A DNA stretch of 64,000 nucleotides from Ectocarpus siliculosus (taxonomy: Eukaryota > Sar > Phaeophyceae > Ectocarpales > Ectocarpaceae). This document shows, piece after piece, positions 23,678-33,789 of this stretch. Below the pieces are notes generated by a model. That model searched no databases and was not told the origin of the DNA. It was given only the letters and a program-made list of their open reading frames with translations. How positions within the stretch are numbered: the first letter of the stretch is position 1; each line of letters opens with the position of its first letter. The position numbers were made by a program, and so were the translations under genes. Where the stretch lies: assembly GCA_000310025.1 (NCBI GenBank), contig FN648545.1, forward strand, positions 92,553 to 156,552, given 5' to 3'.

Positions 23678-24850
23678 TTTATGAGAAACGCCGAGAATGC
23701 AACAACTCCGCTATTTCACTGCTATTTCCCGCGAATTGACGTCTATACTGAACGTTGTTGGTCGTTGGACTCCCAACTGTAGCCACCCACTTTTCGTCTT
23801 CCGTGTTTGCACAAGAGGAGACCGTCCTGGTCCAGTTCCAGCAGTTTGATATTTTGCTGTGCTGATACGCCCCCCACAGTCCATGTCCGGACATCGTCTA
23901 TCCTCTCGTCGACAGTATTTGGCGACAGGATGTGCTTGGCTGCACTTGACACCGTTCCCCGTGGGTCGTGGTTGTGTTGGCAGCGAGACTGGAGGGGTCG
24001 ACAAAAGGACGGAGCCACTCAGTTCCAGACTCAGTACTACCAGATGTCTCAAGCATGTCAGAATCAGTACGATAAGATGTCCCAAGCATGTAGACTGCAC
24101 GTACATCTCGAGTAGTTCAAAACAACAGCACGAGTAGATGCCGATACTATGTGCGTGGATGTTGGTCAAGATGCCGTAATAGAAGGAAGGCCCAAACTCG
24201 CAGGGGATATGGATGGGTTACTCCCCCGCAGAGGCCAATTGATGGTGATCTTAAAAGGGCACCCCACCTATTCCGTGCCAGAGTAAAAAGCGGAGACGGC
24301 GGGGGGTAAAGAGTGAAACGGTCATCAACCCCAAGGCAAATGCACAACCCAGAACACGATGCGATACCAGTACTTCGCACCAGGTGCGCGGTCAGCAGGT
24401 TTTACGTCGTCGAGCATGTCGAGCAACTGGAGGTCAGGCTGCCATTATGATAGTTCAACACAGCTCACCTTCTGCGACGTTCTCTTCCTGGGGTTGGCCT
24501 CTTGTTTTGTCGGATCTTTCTTGCGTACGCTTCCCGAATGCGCACAACTGACTTCACAGAGATTGTGTCGCGATTTGTCGGCCGTCTGCATCAAGAGACA
24601 AACAAAACGAGCGCCCTTTATTTGCTACGGGCCGGTGCGAGGTTATCGTGCGGATACATCTATGTTGGGCACGAAGGGAGACCAGAAATACCAATGCGCA
24701 AGGGTGCACAGAGCTCTCACCTATTTTTTTCGGTTAATACAGAGAGTTTGGTGCCCCTCAGCCCCGAGGTCTTCGAGTAGTGTGTCGAACACAGCATCCC
24801 AAGTCTCTTGAGGAGAACCGAGCACGTCAAAGGAACGGCCCACTTTGGCA
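20585..24850 (-). mobile_element. Mutator-like (MULE) transposon remnant with spliced transposase
   Basis: The minus strand encodes MULE transposase blocks in the expected order. The N-terminal segment has QETWDAVFDTLLEDLG (about 24830-24760). The core has VVDVFWA and CIQLDTTVFTNR (about 23400-23350), the first catalytic Asp region. TETFEWILNRYEAATGGRKP follows near 23040-22980, then LSDAD and HLHCLWHVFKNV (about 22780-22690), the second Asp region. TQRTEGLFGVAKHSG (about 22150-22100) and FFRPVKQELLACGASQYCQQ (about 21780-21720) come next, and a tail with the AT-hook-like KKGRPKK near 20750. GT-AG junctions separate some blocks. At least two frame changes are not explained by introns (near 23090 and 22760), so the copy is probably dead. 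Terminal inverted repeats were not located. Confidence 0.8.
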
Positions 24851-25036
24851 ATTCTTCCCGCTTCCCCCCGGCCCACTCGATTCGCGCCGCCTCCCTTTTT
24901 CGCGTCCTAAATCGCGGCGACAAAGACAGGGAGGGGGTAAACGGACTGTCGATGGTGACAATTGCTCCAACGACTTATTAATTCCAACACAGGCCATCTA
25001 CCCCAGCCCTGCTTAAGACTTCTTCCCGCCTACCTT

Positions 25037-26071
25037 TCATCGCCGTCTGTTGCGCTTCCGTTGTTTTGCCCGCCTTTCTCTCATCTCCTGCGAGGCGTCA
25101 CTGTTGTCACTGTCCGAACCATCCCCACTTCCTTCGCTGTACTCCCTCCCGGAGTCATTGCCCCCATCTGAACCGCTGTCGCTTCCCTCATCATCACTCT
25201 TTCCCCTGGATCGCCCTCCGGCTCCGGCTTTAGAACCCTGCCTACCCTTATTATCCGATTGAATCTCCGCGTCTGTACTGCTGTCGCTTTCCTCATCATC
25301 ACCCGTGTCCTTGTATCGCCCTCCGACTCCGGCTTTGGATCGCTGCCCACCCTTCTTGTCCGATCCCATCTCGACATCTGTGCTGCTGTCGCTTTCCTCA
25401 TCATCACTATTTCCCTTCTTTTTGCCTTTATCTCCGTTTTTGCGACTCTGACCCCCTTCTTTCTTCACGGATACCATCCCCCTTGTCCCGCATAGCTTGT
25501 CGTCTTGTCCATTTTTTCTACTCCTGTCGACACCCTCTCCTGTACACGTACCGCCATTGTTTGTTGCCACGGGTATCTGGGTATCTTCCTCCTCCTTCGA
25601 ACTGTTCTCAGGTGAGACCAATTCATTGTCGGATCTCCTTCTCTCTCCTGCAGGTGACCCTTTCCCCGATGCAACATGCGTTCGGGCATACTTGACGTCT
25701 ACCTCCACATACCGCGCCACCATCGTAACGATGCTCTCGGCGTCGTCCATTAGCACGTCGTGCGACTCAACTTCTTTTTGGTCGACACCCATGTTAACCT
25801 TCATCACAGTTCCGTACCCTGGCTGCTTCACATTCCAACGACCATTGTGAAGGCGATTGCCGAGTACGAAGTCCAAGCACCCCTGCACGAACGCATGGGA
25901 AGCGCGAAAGGTACACTTTATAGCAACGGGTGTGGGTAGCAACGGGTGTGGGTTCTTTCGACAAGTACTGGTGGCGAAACGCGACAAGGCTGTAGCTACT
26001 CGAGCCGTCTTCAGAATCAAGGCGATTTCGTTTTCGTTCCGGTTATGCTGGTCCCCATACCACCGTCTGTG
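25037..26071 (-). CDS. Acidic Ser/Asp-rich protein with three 40-residue repeats
   Basis: The frame is open from an acceptor-like TAG at 26072 to the stop at 25037. The N-terminal third is globular-looking, with KCTFRASHAFVQGC and a GRWNVKQPGYGTV segment. After that come three tandem repeats of about 40 residues with a (N/G)DDEESDSSTD(V/A)E core, separated by Gly/Lys linkers, and a basic KQRKRNRRR terminus. No ATG opens the frame, so a 5' exon is needed. The neighbouring frame upstream (26120-26797) may be that exon or a separate gene. Acidic repeats plus a basic tail are common in chromatin or nucleolar proteins, but no family is recognised. Confidence 0.45.
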   Translation of the reverse strand, partial: HRRWYGDQHNRNENEIALILKTARVATALSRFATSTCRKNPHPLLPTPVAIKCTFRASHAFVQGCLDFVLGNRLHNGRWNVKQPGYGTVMKVNMGVDQKEVESHDVLMDDAESIVTMVARYVEVDVKYARTHVASGKGSPAGERRRSDNELVSPENSSKEEEDTQIPVATNNGGTCTGEGVDRSRKNGQDDKLCGTRGMVSVKKEGGQSRKNGDKGKKKGNSDDEESDSSTDVEMGSDKKGGQRSKAGVGGRYKDTGDDEESDSSTDAEIQSDNKGRQGSKAGAGGRSRGKSDDEGSDSGSDGGNDSGREYSEGSGDGSDSDNSDASQEMRERRAKQRKRNRRR

Positions 26072-26119
26072 CTACGTCTGTTGGACATGATAAATCATGG
26101 CTCATCAAAGAAACCCGCA

Positions 26120-26797
26120 TTATAACCTACGCATGCCTTTCCTTCTCTTCTTGAAGCCGCGCTTTCTTCGACATTTTATGTGCCCTCCGTCGCAGCTTGG
26201 TAACGCCCTGTCTCCATTCATATCCTTGCCCACCTTGGGGGCGGTGCTGCCGTCAAACCCGTTGCCCTGCTTTCCCTCCGCCTCCTGCCCGTTCGCGGAA
26301 TTGACACCCGCCGTGCCATCCCCTTTGCCACCACTCTTTCCTCCGTCCCCACCCTTTTTCTTCCCTCCCCTTCCCTTGCCCTGCTTTCCCTCCGCCTTGC
26401 GCCCGTTCGCGGGATCGACGCGCGCCTTCTTATCCTCTTTGCCACCACTCTTTCCTCCGTCCCCACCCTTTTTCATCCCTCCCCTTCCCTCGCCCTGCGG
26501 ACCCTCTGCCTCCTTCCCGTTCGCGGAATCGACACCCGCCTTGGCATCCCCTTTACCTCCAGTCTTTCCTCCGTCCCCGCCCTTTTTCTTCCCTCCCCTT
26601 CCCTGGTCTTGTTTTCCTTCCGACTCTTGTCCGTTCGCGGGCTTCGTTTCCTTGCTCGCGCTGTCCTCGCCTCCGTCCACGTTACTGGTGCTCCCGTTTT
26701 TTCGTTGCTCGTCACGGGACCTGGCCTCCTCGGCAGCGGCGGCCGCTTTCCGCTGTGCTTCTTCTCTCGCCTCATTCTGATGTACACGACAAGACAT
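26120..26797 (-). CDS. Lys/Gly-rich protein with four 38-residue repeats
   Basis: From ATG 26797 the product has a Glu/Ala/Arg helix-prone N-terminus (about 30 residues). Four tandem repeats of about 38 residues follow, with the cores GRGGKKKGGDGGKSGGK and VDSANG. The tail is Cys- and Lys-rich and ends RRKGMRRL. The 114-bp repeat is obvious in the DNA (CCACTCTTTCCTCCGTCCCC recurs). The stop at 26120 lies 49 bp before the next open frame on the same strand and in the same phase register, so the two could be one gene split by a very short intron or by mutation. Function is unknown. The high charge suggests an RNA- or chromatin-associated protein. Confidence 0.45.
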   Translation of the reverse strand: MSCRVHQNEAREEAQRKAAAAAEEARSRDEQRKNGSTSNVDGGEDSASKETKPANGQESEGKQDQGRGGKKKGGDGGKTGGKGDAKAGVDSANGKEAEGPQGEGRGGMKKGGDGGKSGGKEDKKARVDPANGRKAEGKQGKGRGGKKKGGDGGKSGGKGDGTAGVNSANGQEAEGKQGNGFDGSTAPKVGKDMNGDRALPSCDGGHIKCRRKRGFKKRRKGMRRL

Positions 26798-26889
26798 TGG
26801 TCGCACAAGAGCACGATATACTTGGAGCTTCAATCACTCAACGAGCCTGGGTTGACAAGGTCTAAGAGTTTGCTAGTCTTAGTGGTTTG

Positions 26890-27642
26890 ATCGTGGCTTC
26901 TAGACGGTCGACGTTTTGAAGCAGATGCAGATACGCCGATATGCGTCACGAGGATGCGTGCTGCGCGCACCAAGTAATGCGCATACTTGCGAAAACGAAA
27001 ATGTTGCGAAACCGCTCTGCAAGTGTTGGGGAGGTCTACTTCAGATTTTATTCACCACACCGCATTTCGACGTGCTCACCACGCGGATATCGAACGCCTC
27101 CTCGTTTGCTTCTGCGGCATGCTCCGCACACTCAAACGGTCTCTGTCAACACACGCATATACATCGGATGACGATGAGGTGAGGCGAGGGCAAAGATGTC
27201 ACAATGTCCAACGCACCAGAACACGCGTCTGGGGTTCCCTGCGAACGCTTGGGGTGGGGCAACGTAACGAGGGTTGTGATGAGCTTCTCTTACTCAAATA
27301 TTCGAACGTACTAGACGCTAACGGAGAGTCCCCCAATGGCCCGACCAGCAACCAGTGTACCCTCGCACATTAACCGGAATTCTTGCAACCACTTACCACA
27401 TGATAGCCCATGATGCGTTTCAAGTCAGCATCGCACCTCTCGAAGTGGGATTCAGCCTGTCGGTTCGCATGGAACACAGGCAAAGCAAATCGGTGGACGT
27501 CAACCACGTTACGTCTCGGCACATATATCGTTTTGAATCGTACGGAATATCATCGTGTACGGGGTCCTACAGCTCAGGGAGGTAGGGAGGTGGTCAAATA
27601 TGCGTGGCCCCAACGAAGGTAAAACCTCATCACTAACCCTAT
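26890..27642. other. Intergenic stretch, no gene called
   Basis: Overlapping short frames occur on the plus strand (26916-27373), but they are compositionally odd and show no motif. Confidence 0.4.
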
Positions 27643-27649
27643 TTACAAG

Positions 27650-28101
27650 CTCCGAACCCTTACCCTTGTATGGGCGTCCGTCAGCCTGCGGTGGACGTCC
27701 TCCTCCTCGTCCGCCGTCAATTCGTTCAGTTCTGGGCCAAGCATAGCGTCGTGTACCTGCCGCTTTGAGGCCGTGACCGCCTCCTTGGCTTTACTCTTCA
27801 ACGTCCTGAATTTCGTTAAAACGCGGTCCTTCGCGACGATGGCGGTGTCACTAGACACGGTAAAAAAGTGGTTTAGCTCGGGAAGCTGGTTTTCCACGTA
27901 CTCGAGGTATCCAGTCGCATTGTCGAAGGGCGGGAGATAACTGGAGCTGTAACCCATGGTCATGGCCGCGTGGAGCGTGGGGTGGCGCCCCGTTTCCCAC
28001 GCCGGCAGAAAAAGCGTGTGCTTCCAAGGTCCTCCCTGAGCATTGTTGAGGGTGTTGACTGCAACAGACCGAGCGCGAGTGGGGACGGCCACAAAATTCA
28101 T
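27650..28101 (-). CDS. Exon of an unrecognised gene, possibly the OTU gene 3' part
   Basis: The block is open from about 28101 to a strong donor (AAG/GTAAGG near 27660). It encodes about 145 residues with LFLPAWETGRHPTLHAAM followed by a Lys-rich helical segment. The region just before it in transcription order is the OTU-like gene at 28481-29556. The LPAW-PTLH-GYSSSYLPPF layout loosely resembles the C-terminal half of OTU domains (LPLLW-PL-AY-GHF), with Tyr where the catalytic His should be. That match is weak. No splice link to the upstream exons was found. Confidence 0.3.
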
Positions 28102-28480
28102 TCCGAAAACGACATCACGGAATTGTCGTTAGCGTGTCCCCCACCCGTTTTCCTTCGTTTTCCTTTCCCTTTCGGGTATTGCGCAGCTCATCCAATTCGT
28201 ACGTGAAAACTGGGCGGGTCATCGGCAGGCACCCAACGCACGGACAACGATCCTACTGTACTACGATCATGTTTATACTGCCTGAGCTGACCAGTGTTGC
28301 TGCGTGCTGCGGGGAAGCGATGAGCTGTTGCCTCGGATGGACTTACTTCGATACCAAACCGGTGAAAATAAGTGCTAAATAACTCTATACGCGCCTAGCC
28401 TTCCAGCTAACACACTCACAAGGCAGAAACACTCGCTGAGGAGATTGGACGACTGTGGCGAGTATCGGAAAGACAAACTG

Positions 28481-29556
28481 TTAGAGCCATGCCCCAGGCT
28501 TTGCTATGCTCCGCAGCTGCGCAAGGAACATCAGCCGCGCGCAGTTTGACGACCCGACGTGCCAGTTGTTGTCGACGTCGGGCACCACATGCCACCCGTT
28601 CTTCTCCAGCCTTTCCCGCACATCCGACGTGTAGTTGTACCATGCCCCAAAATGGTCATCCTGCTCCAGCAGAAATATCTCCATGTACTTCAGCCCGTAC
28701 AGCACGACGCTGAGTCGAAGCTTCACCGCCATTGTCTTGACAGCACTTCTGACTCCTCGACCTCCCTCCTTGGCAAATAATGCCGCCACTGAATTCAACA
28801 AGCAGTCGCCGTTGCCCTCGCTCTCGAACGGAGTGCCCACGCCCCCACCATCTTCGGGTTCAATCCCGTTAAGGAGAGCCGCGGTGAAGTTGTCCTTAAA
28901 CAGGCCCTTCGCCAGAAGCTCCTTTGCGGTCTGGACGGGAATCGAGGAGGATACATTGCGGCCATAAATGATCAAGTTTATCGTCAATGTTGAAAAGATT
29001 ATGATAATGAAGCTGATAATGAATTAATTATGAAACGGAGAGCGTACATTTAAGTTCACCATGCCTACATTTACCCTGTCTACTCTCCGCATGAAACCAG
29101 CGACACATATGTATGGAGCACGAATGGCACAACAGAGCAAAAAAATATATACCTACCAGATGGAATTAACCATGCTGCTACGAGCAGATCATAGTTCAAT
29201 CTTTCCGATACGAGGCTGCTACCCCATCTCCATACAACAACGTCGTGCAGATGTTTTGCAGTGCGGTTTTGCAGTCCGTTTGCGGTCCGTTTGCAGTCTG
29301 GTGAAAAAAACAAAAACCTTCGTCGATCATTGCGCCTGGAGCATCAATCATGGACCCGACCTTAAGCACACACCTGGGATGCATCTGGCAGCAGTTCGCC
29401 GTCAATGGGATCTTCCTGCTTGGACACCCACTCCATCACCTTCTGCAGCCTCTCATCTTCGACAGGTATGCCACTCGTGTCAGGAGAAGACGGGTGGAGG
29501 ACAAAGTCTAGCATCCCACGGACCTTTGCCAGCGCCTGAAGCTGAGAGTTCGCCAT
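28481..29556 (-). CDS. OTU-type cysteine protease-like protein, two exons
   Basis: Exon 1 (29556-29374) opens with ATG and ends CCCAG/GTGTGT. Exon 2 (28930-28481) follows TCCCGTCCAG. The intron is phase 0 and the joined frame encodes 210 residues. Around residue 100 is EGNGDCLLNSVA, which matches the OTU signature (DG-D/N-C-L-F/x) with the candidate nucleophile Cys104. A downstream segment with DDHFGAWYNYTSDVRERL and WHVGSSNCARLMFLAQ matches the layout of OTU proteins found in mobile elements. No catalytic His is clear before the stop, so the protein may be truncated or continue in another exon. OTU proteases cleave ubiquitin chains. In transposons they are often carried as accessory genes. 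The gene lies 2.3 kb outside the 30-kb element. Confidence 0.6.
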
Positions 29557-29839
29557 GGATGTTGCCGGTGATATGCGCTAATAGATACATACGCTGGCGT
29601 ATTGAATGGGCCCGGGTTCGGTGTTGATACGCTGGAGTGGTCGCCCCACAGAAAACGATCCCAGCGACCGCAGGTTCGCAGGTTTTCAACCATGCGGCCA
29701 AGCGGCGGGATTTTTGTACAGTCCCCCCCCTCCCCCTTGTGACGTGTGTCTAGCCTGCTGTGCTGCAGTGGTGCAGTGGTGCAGAGCTGCTGTGTGCGGT
29801 GTGCTGTGTACTGTGTGATGTACGCGGTGTGTGCATGAA

Positions 29840-30370
29840 CAGCACGCTCTAACCATGGCGCTTGTGCTTCGATTAGAGTCTTGTACGGCGAGATACCGCT
29901 GGTGGGGTGTTTAGCCTTATCCACCCAACCGGTGGGGCATACACTATGCATTGCGTTGTTTACCCCACCAGCCGTGGCACCACCAAACCTTTAGAATTCG
30001 ACCTCACCATGGATCCCACGATAGCCCTGCAAAGCAGCAATACATTCGTACATGTCTTGTGTTAATTGGAGTCTTATAGGGCTACATACGGCAGTGGGGA
30101 AGTCTGCCTGCAAGAGAATAGAAGGCAGTGTTCGCTACCCACTTCGGGTGTTTGGCGTCATGCGGCGGGATTTCTTGACCTGTTCGGCGCCCCAGGTGCT
30201 GCCCGCTGCTGTGCGCTGTGCGTGCATCGACCACACACTCCTACAGGTGGTTGTGTGTCGATTGGAGCCTTGTAGCGGGAGATCCAGCTGGTGGGGTCAA
30301 TATCGTTATCGACCCCACCAGTGGGGTAGCGGCGGTATATGCCCCACCAACCGTGCTGCTCGGCGTAATA
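29840..30370. repeat. Dispersed GTGGGGT-rich repeat, two main copies
   Basis: Two related blocks, about 29868-29950 and 30250-30355, share CGATT(A/G)GAG(T/C)CTTGTA, a spacer with GCTGGTGGGGT, and an inverted CCACC...GGTGGGGCATA segment. Partial copies occur near 30062 and, inverted, near 2330-2360. Each block can fold on its GGTGGGG/CCCCACC arms. It is probably a small non-autonomous repeat family. Confidence 0.5.
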
Positions 30371-30419
30371 CAGGTCTAACAACTGTGTTCACGCTTGAGG
30401 AAGACCTGAAGCAGCGGGT

Positions 30420-31158
30420 ACCGGACGGGCATTGAGGGCACTCACCCCGTGACCGGTAAGTCGTAGGCCAGCGGGAGCGTGATCACTTGACCCCGTGTAC
30501 GACGGACGTCAGGAAAGTCCTGGCGTGAGTATCTACTCTGTGTAGTGACAACGTCTCCGCTGACAAAAATTATATTGTTGCGCCGAGATAAGGTCACGCG
30601 GCAGGCAGGTACGCCACCAAACCGAGTCTATAGCCTGTATACTATACACTCGGGTGAGCGGTAAGCCCTACGGGCAGTTATGTGGCGGGGGTGGAGCGAG
30701 AGCGATTCCCAACCCGTGTAATCGAGAACTGCGGTAGGTGAAATTTTAGTCCTGATCCGGCTAAATTCACACGAAATCTCGGTGGAATTGGTGACGCTAA
30801 TCCCGTCACAACCACGCGAGAACCCCACCGGTAGAAGAAGATCTCCAATCGGCGCAGGTCTACGTCCTGACAGAGTAGACAGCGCGGCTGCAGACCACCC
30901 TACATAAAGGAGCTAGGAGCTGGGCAACTAATTTCCTTCATCGAGAGCAGCAGGAGTCGCTGCATCTGAAGAGAAAGGAGGAGCTGCATCATCAGCAGCA
31001 GAAACAAATTCAGCCAAGACTAGAAATAAGTGTTATCATCAACCATCAAGGTCTCACCGAGTGGATTGCCGGCACACATACGCATCTCAGGAAGTAACCC
31101 ATGAAGCCGAAGAACTCAGCAGTCACACTGCGCACTAGTCTGACACGGAAAGCTGCAG
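30420..31158. other. Non-coding stretch left of the giant element
   Basis: No frame above about 65 codons and no recognised motif. The GTGACCGGTAAG and CCTACATAAAGGAGCTAGGAG context near 30900 could be the leader of a retroelement, but no LTR partner was found. Confidence 0.4.
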
Positions 31159-31159
31159 T

Positions 31160-31575
31160 TGGAATTCCCCCCCGCACCCTGAAGTTTAAGCTGATGGATT
31201 GGTCAGCGCTTCACAAAAGGGTTGCGCGGGAAAGAAGGGGCTGTACGACATTTCCCCGGACGCTGAAGAGAGCTGGTAACTTGTGCAGCACATCACAATA
31301 GGGTCGCGGTGGAAGACAAGAACTGTTCGAGGCAAGAAAGGAGCAGTTCGACGTCATAGGAATTTCCCCGAACCCTGAAGGCAAGCTGGTAACGTGGACA
31401 GCACTCCGACAAATAGGGTGTCGCTGGAAAATATCGAGAGAGCTGTTCGAAAAGAGTTTTCCCCGAACCCTGAAGGAAGCTGGTAACTTGGACAGCACTT
31501 CGACAAATAGGGTGTCGCTGGAATACGAACCGAGCTCGAACGACGACAAGTCCGCCACTCTGAAGACCGGAGGTC
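31160..31575. repeat. Four-copy tandem repeat, about 90-113 bp
   Basis: The word CCCCG(A/C)ACCCTGAAG recurs near 31166, 31255 (variant), 31368 and 31462. Each is followed by GCTGGTAAC(T/G)TG, CAGCAC(T/A)TC, ACAAATAGGG and CGCTGGAA. The first copy is the most diverged. The array ends about 330 bp left of the giant element. Confidence 0.7.
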
Positions 31576-31900
31576 GCGCGGAAACAAAAATTGTGCCAGG
31601 TTTGGCCACCTGCATCAGCAATTCAAGTCGACATTACAACGAATAGTACAGTTCTGGAAAAGGAAGCCTCAACATCTGAGCAAGGAGCCTCAACATTTGA
31701 GCAAGGAATTCTTACCGAGGAATAATTCAAGGGAATTGGAAAAGGACAAACTACTGGATCGAGAGCCTCGGAATCAGCACCTGGCACCAGTACCAGTACC
31801 AACAAGGATCGACCATGGCCCACGACAGCAAACAACAGAGAAATCTTAGACTTCCGGCTGAACACTGACTTCCTGCTCGTTTTTGGTTCGGAACCGGACC

Positions 31901-32348
31901 GAAAAACGCCTTTTAACTCTGAAATCGGAATCAAAACGCGCGTTTTCAACCACGCCTAAAGACTTTGCGCTCGCAAAAGCAGCTCATCGGTGAAAGCTCC
32001 AAACGTCCACAGGTGAGGCCTTGCGCTCGTGTCGGCATGCGTTGGAAGTGTTTAGACACAGCAGCTTTCTTCTGGCAGCCCCCACGGGTCCACGCCAGAA
32101 GAAAGCGTGCTCCCTTGCATTTGAATGGTGATTCATCTTCAACAAAAAAAGACAGGAGAGCAGCAGCAGCATGTCTCTCCTCTCCGCAGCCGCGCCGCAC
32201 GACAACACCACAATGTTACCGGCCACAGGTCAGACCCTGGGCCTGGTGCGCATGCTTCGTCAGTGTATATGCATAGCAAGGTGGCGTTTGACTGCCTGTA
32301 GGTGTCCCGGTCACTCATTTCATGGCATGGCGAGACATACATGTGTAG
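31901..32348 (+). repeat. Left TIR, outer piece
   Basis: It matches the reverse complement of 61680-62127 almost base for base. It contains a perfect 14-bp palindrome AAAACGCGCGTTTT (31933-31946) and a perfect 13-bp stem hairpin (32064-32106). The match stops after CATGTGTAG at 32348, where the retroelement insertion begins. Confidence 0.9.
32064..32106. other. Subterminal hairpin in the left TIR
   Basis: GCTTTCTTCTGGC (32064-32076) and GCCAGAAGAAAGC (32094-32106) are perfect complements around a 17-nt loop. The right arm keeps the structure with small changes. It could be a transposase binding or processing site; this is inference. Confidence 0.7.
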
Positions 32349-32838
32349 CCGCAGATTGTTTGCGTTGTGTTGGCTGGTACACGCCGTTCGATCGTTCATG
32401 TCGGACAATGCTGTAGAACCACACGCTGGCGTGGTTTCCTTGGTTACAGTCCCCCCTTGGTGGCTGTTACACACGGTTATGCATCTATTGCACAGACAGT
32501 TGCACTGACGAGGTTACTGCTGCATTTCCCCGCGCTGATGTGGTTATTCATCGTCTCACTGCTGTTGTCGCTGTGATGAATTGGTGTCGTCGCGGCGCGC
32601 CGCTGCCGGTGCCCTGCCACTACGTCTCATTGGCTGTACACGCCGTTGTACCCCTAAGCCATTATAATTACGTCATCCGATTGCCGTAATGGCGGCTAAT
32701 TTACATATCACCTCACCTCACCCGCATCGCATGCGACCGCGTTGGACGTATCCCTCCCAACTAGGGAATATCTGGGCGCCCGTCACGAGCTGTCTTGTAT
32801 CTCATGTAGCTTGTGCCTTATACATTGGCCACATATTG

Positions 32839-32966
32839 CCGTTTGGTGGTGCCTTTTTCCTTTGGGATTGCGTGTCCAACGTGCACACCACATAAATACA
32901 TGCCGTTCGGTGGTGCCTTTTTCCCTTGGGGTTGCGCGTCCAACGCGCACACCACACAACCACATA
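32839..32966. repeat. 64-bp tandem pair
   Basis: GCCGTT(T/C)GGTGGTGCCTT is followed by TTTCC(T/C)TTGGG(A/G)TTGCG and CACACCACA in both copies (about 32839-32902 and 32903-32966). It lies inside the retroelement insertion. Confidence 0.75.
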
Positions 32967-33789
32967 ATAGTAAGTAGTGACCGTCCGGGTTGTTTTATGT
33001 AAACACCACATGGTCACATGCCGAATTAGTTCCCTTGCCTCTCGCGTACTGACGTACCTCGTGGCGCACGCCCAACTAACACCAACAACCCATATGCACA
33101 CCAACTCCGCCGTAGCTAGCAATCCCGTCTGTGAGTAGGTAGACTTACACTTGGATAAGCCCGGCGAGACGTTGTGTTAGTTGGTCCGTGCGCTGTCATG
33201 TTTTCTCGACGGTACGCCTGGATACACAGCATCGAATCGACGTTTGCTTCGTAACGTAATTTCACACGCGGCCATACAAATTGGGCCCCGAAAAGGAAAT
33301 ATATATATATGCTGTGTCCCTTTTTATGTGGACGGGAACCCGTGCTGTCAGTTTTCAGCGCACAGGTTTCCTCTTCAAAAAAAAAAAAAAAAAGGGAGGG
33401 GGGGGGGGTGATCTCGACAGTTCCTGTCGTTCAAGAAGTGCGAGTTTTGGGCCAGTCACGGCCTTTCAATGCTTCGATATCATCTGCGATTCGGACACGA
33501 TGACGTTCCGGATTCTCTAGAAAAAAGCTGGACAAGCCACGTGCCATACTACGAACAGCTCTCGCCGATGGATGCTTGTCGAACGCCGCAACGCGTTGCG
33601 GGCAAGTGAATGACCATGACTGTGGTGATCCGACCGGCGTTACTTTGGACGCATGCGACGTTGCCGTCCTTCCCAGATGGTCAAAACCATCCAAAGTCGG
33701 GTCGATCTAGCATGTAACGCTAACAACGCATCTGCGGGAAAAGTTCCAAAAGCGGCTTTCTCTGACGGTTTCCTCGCACGAAAGGCCCT

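Noticed and set aside
32150..32276. Small ORFs inside the TIRs that are identical on both arms
   Set aside because: They are duplicated only because the TIRs are identical. They are short, have no domain and overlap in several frames.
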